A stretch of DNA of 33,578 nt from Nocardioides jensenii JCM 1364 = NBRC 14755 (GTDB lineage Bacteria; Actinomycetota; Actinomycetes; Propionibacteriales; Nocardioidaceae), in NCBI RefSeq assembly GCF_001552535.1, contig NZ_BCRJ01000097.1, positions 1 to 33,578 of the forward strand, given 5' to 3'. How positions within the stretch are numbered: the stretch's first letter is position 1; the number at the start of each line of letters is the position of its first letter. Both the position numbers and the translations under genes were made by a program. This document shows, in pieces, positions 7,734-14,452 of this stretch. The notes under the pieces were generated by a model, which saw only the letters and a program-made list of their open reading frames with translations, was not told where the DNA came from and did no database searches.

Positions 7734-8890
7734 GTGCCTTCGCGCCAGCCGTCGTCACGACGTACGGCAACCCGGACCCGTCCGCACCCCTCGTCGTGCT
7801 CCTGCACGGACGCGGCTCCCACGAGCAGGACATCATCGGCCTGGCCGCGCACCTGCCCACCGGTCCGGCCTACGCCGCCGTGCGAGCGCCGATCGCCGAG
7901 GGCGGTGGCTTCGCGTGGTTCGCCAACCGGGGAATCGGTCGCCCGGTTGCTGAGTCGTTGCGTGAGACGATGGGCTGGTTCCGTGGCTGGCTCGACGAGG
8001 TCGCCCCGGCCGGACGTCCGGTCATCCTGGTCGGCTTCAGCGGTGGTGCGGCCTTCGCCGGCGGACTCGTGCTGGACGACCCGTCCCGGTACGCCGGTGC
8101 CGCCATCCTCTACGGCACGATGCCGTTCGACGCAGGCCTTCCGGTCGAGGCCGGACGACTGGCCAATCTTCCGGTCTTCGTCGCACAGGGCGACGGCGAC
8201 CACGTCATTCCGCGCGAGCTCCTCGACCGGACCTGGACCTACCTGCTGTCCGAGTCCGGGGCGCCCACGGTCGCCCAGCGTCAGCCCGGAGGTCACCAGC
8301 TGACCGCCGGCACCGTCCAGGAGATGGGCGCCTGGATCGCGCACCGGCTCAACCACGTCAGCCAACAGGCAGCGATTCCGGCTGGGCCTCGTGCCGATGT
8401 TGCCTGGGCGACGCTGCCTGCGGGCCTTCCCGAGAGGAACGGCACACGGCCCGCCGTGAGCTGGACCATCCCGCAACAACAGGAGTCCCAGAACGCCCCG
8501 GTCGAGCTCCAGGAACGGCTCTTCGACGCGATATCGCGACTGTCCGGTGTGGCTGGTGGTCCATCCCACATCTCCGTTCCGGGCGCGCGAGCCTTCACCC
8601 TCGCCGAGGGCACGGCAGACCCCGCGGCGTTCCTGGTCCCCGAGTTCGGGGAGTTCGCCCACCTGCACCCGTCGTACGACGGGTCCCTGCATCTCGTGCT
8701 GCCCTCCGACCTCGCCGCCGACGTGACGACCAAGGGTTGGGGGCGCCCCCACATGTGGGCCGGCACCCGCCTGTCCCCCGGATTCATGCTCGTCCACGGC
8801 CCCCGGGACGACGAGGAACTGGCAACGGTCCTCGGCATCGTCGCCGCCAGTCACGCCTACGCCGCGGGAGCCGTGCCGGCAACCCGTTGA
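7730..8890 (+). CDS. Serine hydrolase fused to a DUF5519-like domain
   Basis: Two-domain protein of 386 residues. Residues 1-207 are a phospholipase/carboxylesterase-type alpha/beta hydrolase: HGRGS oxyanion segment, nucleophile S104 in GFSGG, D157 (QGDGD) and H189 (GGHQ). After a linker (about 210-255), residues 257-380 match the small family called luciferase-like or DUF5519, with EFAHLHPSYDGSLHL and KGWGRPH motifs. That family is usually met as a stand-alone protein of about 130 residues, so this fusion is unusual. Translation is coupled to the VOC gene (ATGA). The hydrolase half resembles MhqD-like enzymes; the function of the second domain is unknown to me. Confidence 0.86.
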   Translation: MSAFAPAVVTTYGNPDPSAPLVVLLHGRGSHEQDIIGLAAHLPTGPAYAAVRAPIAEGGGFAWFANRGIGRPVAESLRETMGWFRGWLDEVAPAGRPVILVGFSGGAAFAGGLVLDDPSRYAGAAILYGTMPFDAGLPVEAGRLANLPVFVAQGDGDHVIPRELLDRTWTYLLSESGAPTVAQRQPGGHQLTAGTVQEMGAWIAHRLNHVSQQAAIPAGPRADVAWATLPAGLPERNGTRPAVSWTIPQQQESQNAPVELQERLFDAISRLSGVAGGPSHISVPGARAFTLAEGTADPAAFLVPEFGEFAHLHPSYDGSLHLVLPSDLAADVTTKGWGRPHMWAGTRLSPGFMLVHGPRDDEELATVLGIVAASHAYAAGAVPATR

Positions 8891-8894
8891 CGCG

Positions 8895-9359
8895 TCAGGA
8901 CCGGCGCAGCACGATGTCGACCCGCGTCGTGACTGGGTCGATGCGCGTGATCTCGCCGCGGCCAACGACCTGGCCACAGGCCTTGCAGGCCACCACCGCG
9001 TGGTATTCCTCGCCGCAGGTGTGCTCGAACCTCATCGGGGGGCCTGACTCACCCGCCAGGTGGCGGTCACCGAACTCACGCATCGTGGCGACGATCGGCC
9101 CGAGTGAGAGCCCGAGGTCGGTGAGGTGGTACTCGAATCGCGGGGGCCGCTCTTCGTACTGCACGCGAGTGACCAGTCCTTCGGCCTCCAGGCTGCGCAG
9201 TCGCGTGGTGAGGATGTCTCGCGGCGCGCCCGTGTGGCGGACGATCTCGTCGAAACGGTGCTTGCCCAGCAGCATTTCGCGTACGGCGAGCAGCGTCCAC
9301 TTCGCACCCACGACCTCGAGCGTGCGTGCGACCGAACAGGGCCGAGGCTGGGTTGTCAT
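8895..9359 (-). CDS. HxlR-family (DUF24) transcriptional regulator
   Basis: Winged-helix regulator of 154 residues. The N-terminal Cys8 sits in the family's conserved position (PCSVARTLEVVGAKWTLL). The HTH covers HRFDEIVRHTGAPRDILTTRLRSLEAEGLV, and the wing contains YHLTDLG. The C-terminus has a second Cys group (HTCGEEYH and CKACG) that could bind metal. In YodB, HypR and QorR the N-terminal Cys is the redox or electrophile sensor. The ATG at 9359 lacks a Shine-Dalgarno but has TATGCT exactly 7 nt upstream, a leaderless layout, with TTGGTT (9390-9395) 17 nt further up. The gene is divergent from a thioesterase-SDR-quinone oxidoreductase cluster. Confidence 0.9.
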   Translation of the reverse strand: MTTQPRPCSVARTLEVVGAKWTLLAVREMLLGKHRFDEIVRHTGAPRDILTTRLRSLEAEGLVTRVQYEERPPRFEYHLTDLGLSLGPIVATMREFGDRHLAGESGPPMRFEHTCGEEYHAVVACKACGQVVGRGEITRIDPVTTRVDIVLRRS

Positions 9360-9366
9360 GTCGCCC

Positions 9367-9430
9367 AGCATAGGTGAGTTGGACTTCACAACCAAATGAG
9401 TTGGAGAATCCAACTCACTGGGCATATGGT
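9367..9430. promoter_or_regulatory. Divergent HxlR operator and promoters
   Basis: A perfect inverted repeat TGAGTTGG-AGAAT-CCAACTCA lies at 9397-9417. A further copy of the half-site, TGAGTTGGA, is at 9375-9383, 22 bp away in direct orientation. The minus promoter reads TTGGTT (9395-9390), 17 nt, TATGCT (9372-9367). A plausible plus promoter is TTGGAG (9401-9406), 18 nt, TATGGT (9425-9430). The half-site lies in the minus-strand spacer and the palindrome overlaps the plus -35, so one regulator could repress both directions. Confidence 0.7.
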
Positions 9431-9459
9431 CGCTGCACCGTCCCACTCGAAGGATCCAC

Positions 9460-9984
9460 ATGACTGCCGCACACGCCTCCGCGTCATCCGCCACGACCCG
9501 CGAACGCGCCTACACATGGGCGGACCCCGCGGTGCTGGCCGCTGCCGCCCAGCGAATGGACGGGCTCGACTTCTTTGCCCAGTTGGGCAACGGGGACTTC
9601 CCACCGCCGCCGATCAACGCAACCACGGGCATCGCACTGGTCGAGGTCAGCGACGGGCGCGCCGTGTTCGAGCTGGAGCCGGCCGAGTGGCACTACAACC
9701 CGATCGGCTCGGTGCACGGTGGCATCCTGGCGACCCTCGCCGACTCGGCGCTGGGATGTGCGGTGCACACCAAGCTCTCCGCAGGGACGGCGTACACCTC
9801 ACTCGATCTGACCATCAAGTTCACCCGGGCCGCCACCCTCGACAGCGGGCGCCTGACCTGCGAAGGACGCGTGGTGTCGATCGGGCGGCGCACGGCCACG
9901 GCCGAGGCAGAGATCACTGACAAGACCGGTCGGGTGATCGGGCACGCCATTGCCACCTGCCTGATCATGCCGATTCCGTCCTGA
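9460..9984 (+). CDS. PaaI-type hotdog-fold thioesterase
   Basis: Acyl-CoA thioesterase of the PaaI/YbgC hotdog superfamily, 174 residues. The hotdog helix segment GSVHGGILATLADSALG follows the strand HYNPIG, and the next strands (YTSLDLTIKFTRAA, LTCEGRVVSIGRRTATAEAEI) complete the fold. About 50 residues precede the core. AAGGA lies 6 nt before the ATG. It is the first gene of the plus-strand cluster opposite the HxlR regulator. PaaI-like enzymes release CoA from phenylacetyl-type intermediates in aromatic catabolism; the substrate here is not known. Confidence 0.88.
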   Translation: MTAAHASASSATTRERAYTWADPAVLAAAAQRMDGLDFFAQLGNGDFPPPPINATTGIALVEVSDGRAVFELEPAEWHYNPIGSVHGGILATLADSALGCAVHTKLSAGTAYTSLDLTIKFTRAATLDSGRLTCEGRVVSIGRRTATAEAEITDKTGRVIGHAIATCLIMPIPS

Positions 9985-10022
9985 CCATCATCTTTCACTC
10001 GTCCCCAAGGAGCCCTCATCTC

Positions 10023-10754
10023 ATGACCGATTCCGCCATCGCCACACCGTTCGACGTCGTCCTCGTCACCGGAGCCAACGGAGGGCTGGGCACGCACTTC
10101 GTCGAGCAGGCCCTCGAGCGTGGCGCCAAGACCGTCTACGCCACCGCCCGCAAGCCCCGCGAGTGGGACGACCCGCGCGTGGTCCCCCTGGCACTGGACG
10201 TCACGGACCCGACGTCCGTGACCGCAGCGGCCGCAGCCGCCGCCGACGTGACGCTGGTGGTCAACAACGCCGGGGGCTCGAACGGGTCGACCGTCCTCAA
10301 CGACAACTCCGACCTGCGCGACCTCTTCGAGGTCAACTTCTTCGGACCGCTCGCCGTGGCCGGTGCCTTCGCTCCGGTCCTCGGCGCAAACGGCGGCGGG
10401 GCGCTGCTCAACGTGCTGTCCGTGCTGTCCTGGATAGGAATCGGCGACGGCTACAGCGCCACCAAGGCCGCGCTGTGGTCGGCCACCAACACCCAGCGGG
10501 TCGCCCTCGCCGACCAAGGCACCCTGGTGACCTCGCTCCATCTCGGTTACACCGACACCCCCATGACGGCAGGGCTCGACGTTCCCAAGAACGACCCCGC
10601 CGTCATCGTGCGCAAGGCGTACGACGGAATCGCCGCCGGTGAGTTCGAAGTGCTCGCCGACGACCTCTCTGTGCAGGTGAAGGCCGGCCTGGCCGCGCCG
10701 ATCGAGGCGCTCTACCCGCAACTGGCCCGCCCGGCGTCACCGCAGGCGTCGTGA
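10023..10754 (+). CDS. Short-chain dehydrogenase/reductase (SDR)
   Basis: Classical SDR of 243 residues. The cofactor loop TGANGGLG is near residues 16-23, NNAG near 80, the catalytic Ser lies in VLSVLSW and the catalytic pair in YSATK. The loop after the first strand (TARKPREW) has a basic residue, suggesting NADP(H). AAGGAG sits 10 nt before the ATG. The stop TGA (10752-10754) is overlapped by a GTG that opens a small frame discussed next. The reaction is an oxidation or reduction of an alcohol/carbonyl of unknown identity, in the same HxlR-linked cluster. Confidence 0.9.
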   Translation: MTDSAIATPFDVVLVTGANGGLGTHFVEQALERGAKTVYATARKPREWDDPRVVPLALDVTDPTSVTAAAAAAADVTLVVNNAGGSNGSTVLNDNSDLRDLFEVNFFGPLAVAGAFAPVLGANGGGALLNVLSVLSWIGIGDGYSATKAALWSATNTQRVALADQGTLVTSLHLGYTDTPMTAGLDVPKNDPAVIVRKAYDGIAAGEFEVLADDLSVQVKAGLAAPIEALYPQLARPASPQAS

Positions 10755-10990
10755 CACCCAAGGACGCAGACCATGTCCGCCGGGACGCTCTTCCTCGACC
10801 CCACCTACATGGGCATGGAGACCAGGAGGGTGTAGAGCCCGATTGCGCGCTCGTCGGCGTCGATCAACTCGCCCGCGCGGTGAGCGACCCCGCACTGTCC
10901 GACCAGATCCTTGCCTCGGCCTATCGCAACGCGATGCGCGTCGTCGGCGGCCCCACGACCACCCCGACACCCCACCAGGAGACCAAGTGA
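10751..10990 (+). pseudogene. Small gene remnant, probably frameshifted
   Basis: This stretch between the SDR and the quinone oxidoreductase is unresolved. One frame is open from a GTG overlapping the SDR stop to a TGA overlapping the next GTG start, giving 79 residues. Only its second half looks protein-like (SDQILASAYRNAMRVVGG). A different frame has a better start: ATG at 10773 with AAGGA 8 nt upstream, reading MSAGTLFLDPTYMGMETRRV and then stopping at 10833-10835. Removing two bases from the GTGT at about 10830-10833 joins the two parts into one frame of roughly 70 residues. I therefore read it as a broken small gene of unknown family. A genuine 79-residue protein or a sequencing error is also possible. 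Confidence 0.35.
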
Positions 10991-11979
10991 AAGCCTTCGT
11001 CGTCCACCACTACGGCCCCGACGGCCTCCAGCCGGCCGACGTACCCACCCCAACCGTTGGGCCGCGCGACGTGCTCGTCGACATCAGGGCAGCAAGCATC
11101 AACCCGCTCGACAAGATGGTGCGCGACGGGGAGTTCAAGCAGCTCCTCAAGTACAAGCCACCCTTCGTGCTCGGGCACGACGTCGCCGGCGTCATCACCG
11201 AGGTCGGCCCGCAGGTTCGCGAGTTCAAGGTCGGCGACGAGGTCTACTCCCGGCCACGCGACCTGCTCATCGGCACCTTCGCCGAGGCCATCGCCATCGA
11301 CGCCGACGACGTGGCCCTGAAGCCGGCCTCGTTGTCGTTCGACGAAGCCGGCGCCGTGCCGCTGGTCGCACTCGCGGCCTGGCAGGCCCTGGTTGACGTG
11401 GCTGCAGTGAAGACCGGCCAGAAGGTGCTCGTGCATGCCGGCGCCGGTGGCCTCGGCTCCACCGTCATCCAGGTGGCCAAGCACCTCGGCGCCCACGTCG
11501 CCACGACGGCCAGCACCAAGGACGTCGAGAAGGCCCGCTCACTGGGAGCCGACCAGGTCATCGACTACACGTCGCAGGACTTCGCCGACCTGCTGAGTGA
11601 CTACGACGTCGTGCTGGACTCCCTCGGCGGCGTCAACCTCGAGAAGTCCCTGACCGTGCTCAAGCCGGGCGGCCTGGCGATCAGCGTCGTCGGCCCGCCT
11701 GACCCGGCGTTCGCCAAGCAACTCGGCCAACCGCTGCTCGCACCCGTGATGAAGGTGCTGAGCCGCAAGATCCGCAAGCAGGCCAAGAAGCTCGACGTGC
11801 GCTACTCGTTCCTCTTCATGAAGGCGAGTGGAGCCCAGCTGAAGACCCTCGCCGCGCTGTACGACAACGGCACCCTGCGGCCAGTCCTGGACCGCTCCTT
11901 CCCCTTCGCACAGACCGTGGACGCCATGGCCCATGTCGAGCAGGGCAAGGCCAACGGCAAGATCGTGGTCACCCGGTGA
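10987..11979 (+). CDS. Quinone oxidoreductase-like zinc-type dehydrogenase (MDR)
   Basis: Medium-chain dehydrogenase/reductase of 330 residues. The GroES-like N-terminal half contains SINPLDKMVRDGE and FVLGHDVAGVITEVG. The Rossmann part has HAGAGGLGSTVIQVAKHLGA, then DVVLDSLGG and a C-terminal HVEQGKANGKIVV. I see no Cys-rich structural zinc loop, as in quinone oxidoreductases (QOR), which reduce quinones or enones with NADPH. Start: GTG at 10987 with AGGAG 5 nt upstream, in a GTGA overlap with the preceding frame. HxlR-type QorR in Corynebacterium controls such a gene, which fits the regulator at the head of this cluster (inference). Confidence 0.9.
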   Translation: MKAFVVHHYGPDGLQPADVPTPTVGPRDVLVDIRAASINPLDKMVRDGEFKQLLKYKPPFVLGHDVAGVITEVGPQVREFKVGDEVYSRPRDLLIGTFAEAIAIDADDVALKPASLSFDEAGAVPLVALAAWQALVDVAAVKTGQKVLVHAGAGGLGSTVIQVAKHLGAHVATTASTKDVEKARSLGADQVIDYTSQDFADLLSDYDVVLDSLGGVNLEKSLTVLKPGGLAISVVGPPDPAFAKQLGQPLLAPVMKVLSRKIRKQAKKLDVRYSFLFMKASGAQLKTLAALYDNGTLRPVLDRSFPFAQTVDAMAHVEQGKANGKIVVTR

Positions 11980-12111
11980 CCACAGGCCTCCTTCGAGCTG
12001 GCGCATCGACTTCCGAACGCCCGCCTCATGATCTACCCGGACGCGGGGCACGGCGGGGTCTTCCAACACCACGACCGGTTCGTCCCTGAACTGCTCGATT
12101 TTCTGCGCTAG
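11980..12111 (+). pseudogene. 3' stump of an alpha/beta hydrolase gene
   Basis: Directly after the quinone oxidoreductase stop, and in the same frame, the DNA reads 43 codons ending in TAG at 12109-12111: PQASFELAHRLPNARLMIYP, then DAGHGGVFQHHDRFVPELLD and FLR. This is the C-terminal end of an alpha/beta hydrolase including its catalytic His (AGHGG). It matches the last part of the intact gene next door (ELIIYPQSGHGGIFQFHDKF) in protein and visibly in DNA. There is no start codon or upstream coding part. It is therefore the remainder of a second hydrolase gene whose 5' portion has been deleted. Confidence 0.8.
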
Positions 12112-12142
12112 GCCCGAGGCCAGCGCGTCCTGAGGAGGACCC

Positions 12143-13003
12143 ATGCACGACAGCAGCAACGAGCCCGTCATCACGTCGTACGCCCTGGCCCCAACCCGCA
12201 CGATCAGCGCAGGCGGGGTGACCTACGCCTACCGGGAGCTCGGCCCCAAGGGCGGCATCCCCGTCATCTTCTTCGTCCACCTCGCGGCCACCCTGGACAA
12301 CTGGGACCCCCGCATCGTCGACCCGATCGCTGCGAACCGGCACGTCATCACCTTCGATCAACGTGGCGTGGGCGGGTCCGACGGGAAGGTGCCCGCCACC
12401 CTCGAGGAGGCCGCCGACCACGCCCACGAACTCATCAGCGCACTCGGGTTCGACCAGATCGACATCTTCTCGTTCTCGATGGGCGGTTTCATCGCTCAGG
12501 ACCTGATGGTCAAGCACCCCGACCTGGTCCGCAAACTCGTGCTGACCGGCACCGGACCCCGCGGCGGCAAGGACATCGACAAGGTCGTCGCCACCACGTA
12601 CTGGGACATCCTCCGCGCGACCGTGACACGTTCGGACCCGAAGGAGTTCCTGTTCTTCAACCGCGACGCGACCGGCAAGCGCGCCGCCAAGGCGTTCATC
12701 GAGCGGCTCGAGGAGCGCACCATCGGCCGCGACGAGCCGATCAGCCTCAGAGCCCTCCGTACGCAGCTCAAGGCCATCCAGAAGTACGGGCGCTCGGCTC
12801 CCTCGGACCTGTCGACCTTCACCCAGCCGACGCTGATCGCCAACGGCGACCACGACCGCATGGTGCCCTCGCCCCTCTCCGAGGACCTCCACCGCAGGAT
12901 CAAAGGTTCTGAGCTGATCATCTACCCCCAGTCCGGACACGGCGGGATCTTCCAGTTCCACGACAAGTTCGCGCCCGTCGTGGCCGCCTTCCTCACCGAC
13001 TGA
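12143..13003 (+). CDS. Alpha/beta hydrolase
   Basis: Alpha/beta-hydrolase-fold protein of 286 residues. Strand and turn FDQRGVGGSD is typical. The nucleophile elbow is SFSMGG with S112, so the usual first Gly of G-x-S-x-G is Ser. Likely acid is D236 or D238 (NGDHDRMVP), and H266 lies in SGHGG. The oxyanion region usually written HG is FVHLAAT here, which departs from hydrolase consensus and is seen in some dehalogenase-like or cofactor-free enzymes. GAGGAGG lies 4-5 nt before the ATG. It is the last gene of the HxlR-linked cluster and sits next to the stump of a relative, so the two were once a tandem pair. Confidence 0.87.
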   Translation: MHDSSNEPVITSYALAPTRTISAGGVTYAYRELGPKGGIPVIFFVHLAATLDNWDPRIVDPIAANRHVITFDQRGVGGSDGKVPATLEEAADHAHELISALGFDQIDIFSFSMGGFIAQDLMVKHPDLVRKLVLTGTGPRGGKDIDKVVATTYWDILRATVTRSDPKEFLFFNRDATGKRAAKAFIERLEERTIGRDEPISLRALRTQLKAIQKYGRSAPSDLSTFTQPTLIANGDHDRMVPSPLSEDLHRRIKGSELIIYPQSGHGGIFQFHDKFAPVVAAFLTD

Positions 13004-13164
13004 ACGGGACACTCCGGCGCACTTCCGCGGGACGAGGTGGGCGAGGCCGTGGGCCGGGCCCGCGAGGCCGCACGCGAGAGCCGGGTCCGGCTTCACGTCG
13101 TTGACCAGGCTGATCCTGCTGTTGCCCCAGTGTTGCCCGGCCCGACTCGGAAGAAAATGACGAA
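13004..13164. other. Intergenic stretch before the tRNA terminator
   Basis: About 160 bases with no convincing gene on either strand. GTTGCCC occurs twice close together (about 13120-13140). No duplicate of a tRNA 3' end is visible, so I see no attachment-site evidence. Confidence 0.5.
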
Positions 13165-13200
13165 GGGGCCCTGCCCAGCGTTTCCGCTGGGCAGGGCCCC
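13165..13200 (-). terminator. Perfect 16-bp hairpin after the tRNA genes
   Basis: GGGGCCCTGCCCAGCG pairs perfectly with CGCTGGGCAGGGCCCC around a TTTC loop. Downstream on the minus strand the sequence is T-rich (TTCGTCATTTTCTTCC), so it most likely ends the tRNA-Gln/tRNA-Glu transcript. It can also stop plus-strand reading from the hydrolase gene. Confidence 0.85.
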
Positions 13201-13212
13201 AATTCGTGTTTG

Positions 13213-13285
13213 TACCCCCGACCGGATTCGAACCGGCGCTACCGCCGTGAGAGGGCGGCGTGCTAGGCCACTACACAACGGGGGC
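13213..13285 (-). tRNA. tRNA-Glu (CUC)
   Basis: A 73-base cloverleaf on the minus strand: acceptor GCCCCCG with CGGGGGT and discriminator A, anticodon stem CCGCC/GGCGG around loop CTCTCAC giving anticodon CUC, and T-arm GCCGGTTCGAATCCGGT. CCA is not encoded. It closely matches other actinobacterial tRNA-Glu(CUC) genes from memory. It follows tRNA-Gln by 80 bases, probably in one transcript. Confidence 0.96.
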
Positions 13286-13365
13286 AAACGTGCTGCGACT
13301 GCAGCGAGCGAAACCTTAGCGTTTCGCCAGGCCCGGCACCAAATCTGCCTCCTGTGCGGGCTTCG

Positions 13366-13437
13366 CTGGGATACTAGGACTCGAACCTAGAATAACTGGA
13401 CCAGAACCAGTCGTGTTGCCAATTACACCATATCCCA
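13366..13437 (-). tRNA. tRNA-Gln (CUG)
   Basis: A 72-base cloverleaf on the minus strand: acceptor TGGGATA with TATCCCA and discriminator G, anticodon stem ACTGG/CCAGT around loop TTCTGGT giving anticodon CUG, and T-loop GGTTCGAGTCC. CCA is not encoded. It lies directly upstream of tRNA-Glu and downstream of the CPBP protease gene. In this group Gln-tRNA is normally made via Glu-tRNA, so the nearby gltX is functionally related. Confidence 0.96.
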
Positions 13438-13472
13438 ATGGTTTTCGGCTCACGGGGAACCGAGGAGAAACA

Positions 13473-14438
13473 CTACACGCGACCCTGCGGAGCCGCCAAA
13501 ACGGGACGCTCCGCGACCCGCGAGACGCCCATCGTGCGCGTCACCCAGAGCACGAGTCCGAGGTAGACCAGCGACTGTGTCAGCGTCACCGGAAGGCTCC
13601 ACCACGTGCCGCCGGTGGGGTTCAGCGCGGAGCCGAAGTCGGAGAACATCAGCGCCATCGAGAACGCCAGCCAGTTGTTCAGCACGTGCATCGCGATGCC
13701 CGCCTCGAGGCCACCGGTGCGCACCACGAGGATGCCCGCCACGATCCCGAACGCGAGCCGGTCGACGAAGATAGGTGGGTCCTGGGCCCCGTGCGCCAAC
13801 GCGAAGAGCACGGCCGGGCCGAGCACCGCAACGATCGTCGGGAAGTGCGCGCCGAAGAGCTGGGTCAGATATCCCCGGAAGGCATACTCCTCCCCCGCGG
13901 CCTGCAGCGGCGTGAGCAGGAGTACGACGAGGGCGAACTGCTTGGCCTGGGTGTCGAAGGCGTTCATCTCGCCCGAGATCTCCTGGCCGGACGAGTCGGG
14001 CATGAAGGAGCTCACCACGAGGGTGGCCAGGAGCGCCACGAACGAGAGGCCCAGGCAGATCAGGAAGAGCTTCCAGCGCATGCGTCCGAACACCGACGTC
14101 AGCCATCCCGGCCTGAGCCGGTGCAGCCACCAGGAGATCAGGAACGTCGCGGGGATCAGCGCCGCGAGGGTCAGGTTGAGGTAGGCCAGGCCGACCGGCG
14201 TCGGGTCGTCGAGGTCGAGCAGGTCCATGGCGTCGCTGCCGATGTCGGCGGAACCCGAGATCGCCACGCCGATCAGCACGAACACCTGCAGGACGCCCGG
14301 CACCACGATCAGCCCGATGACCACCAACAGCACGATGCCCAGCACGGATCGCCACCAACTGTGCGCGCCCGCGCGCTGCAGCTGGTGGTACTCGAGCGCC
14401 GGCGCCCGTTCAACGGGCGCGGGTGACGTCTCCCCCAT
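13473..14438 (-). CDS. CPBP-family intramembrane protease (CAAX/Abi)
   Basis: Polytopic membrane protein of 321 residues with about eight hydrophobic segments. The CPBP signature is complete: E183-E184 with R188 (GEEYAFRG), H216 in FALAH, and H251 with N255 in HVLNN, the residues proposed to hold a catalytic metal in the Rce1/CAAX protease family. The first 27 residues are hydrophilic. The start lies 14 nt after the gltX stop with no clear ribosome site, so it is probably translated by coupling to gltX. The substrate is unknown. Family roles include prenyl-protein processing in eukaryotes and bacteriocin immunity in bacteria. Confidence 0.9.
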   Translation of the reverse strand: MGETSPAPVERAPALEYHQLQRAGAHSWWRSVLGIVLLVVIGLIVVPGVLQVFVLIGVAISGSADIGSDAMDLLDLDDPTPVGLAYLNLTLAALIPATFLISWWLHRLRPGWLTSVFGRMRWKLFLICLGLSFVALLATLVVSSFMPDSSGQEISGEMNAFDTQAKQFALVVLLLTPLQAAGEEYAFRGYLTQLFGAHFPTIVAVLGPAVLFALAHGAQDPPIFVDRLAFGIVAGILVVRTGGLEAGIAMHVLNNWLAFSMALMFSDFGSALNPTGGTWWSLPVTLTQSLVYLGLVLWVTRTMGVSRVAERPVLAAPQGRV

Positions 14439-14452
14439 CGTCGATCAGCCGC

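Noticed and set aside
7628..8977. Long minus-strand open frame opposite the hydrolase-DUF5519 gene
   Set aside because: Same GC effect; the plus-strand product has a full catalytic triad and a coupled start, while this one shows no motif.
12026..13096. Minus-strand open frame opposite the intact alpha/beta hydrolase
   Set aside because: No recognisable domain and no ribosome site; opposite a clear enzyme gene.
13004..13164. Possible integrase remnant or attachment site next to the tRNA genes
   Set aside because: A GTTGCCC pair and a weakly integrase-tail-like translation were considered, but there is no recombinase motif and no repeat of a tRNA 3' end in the window.
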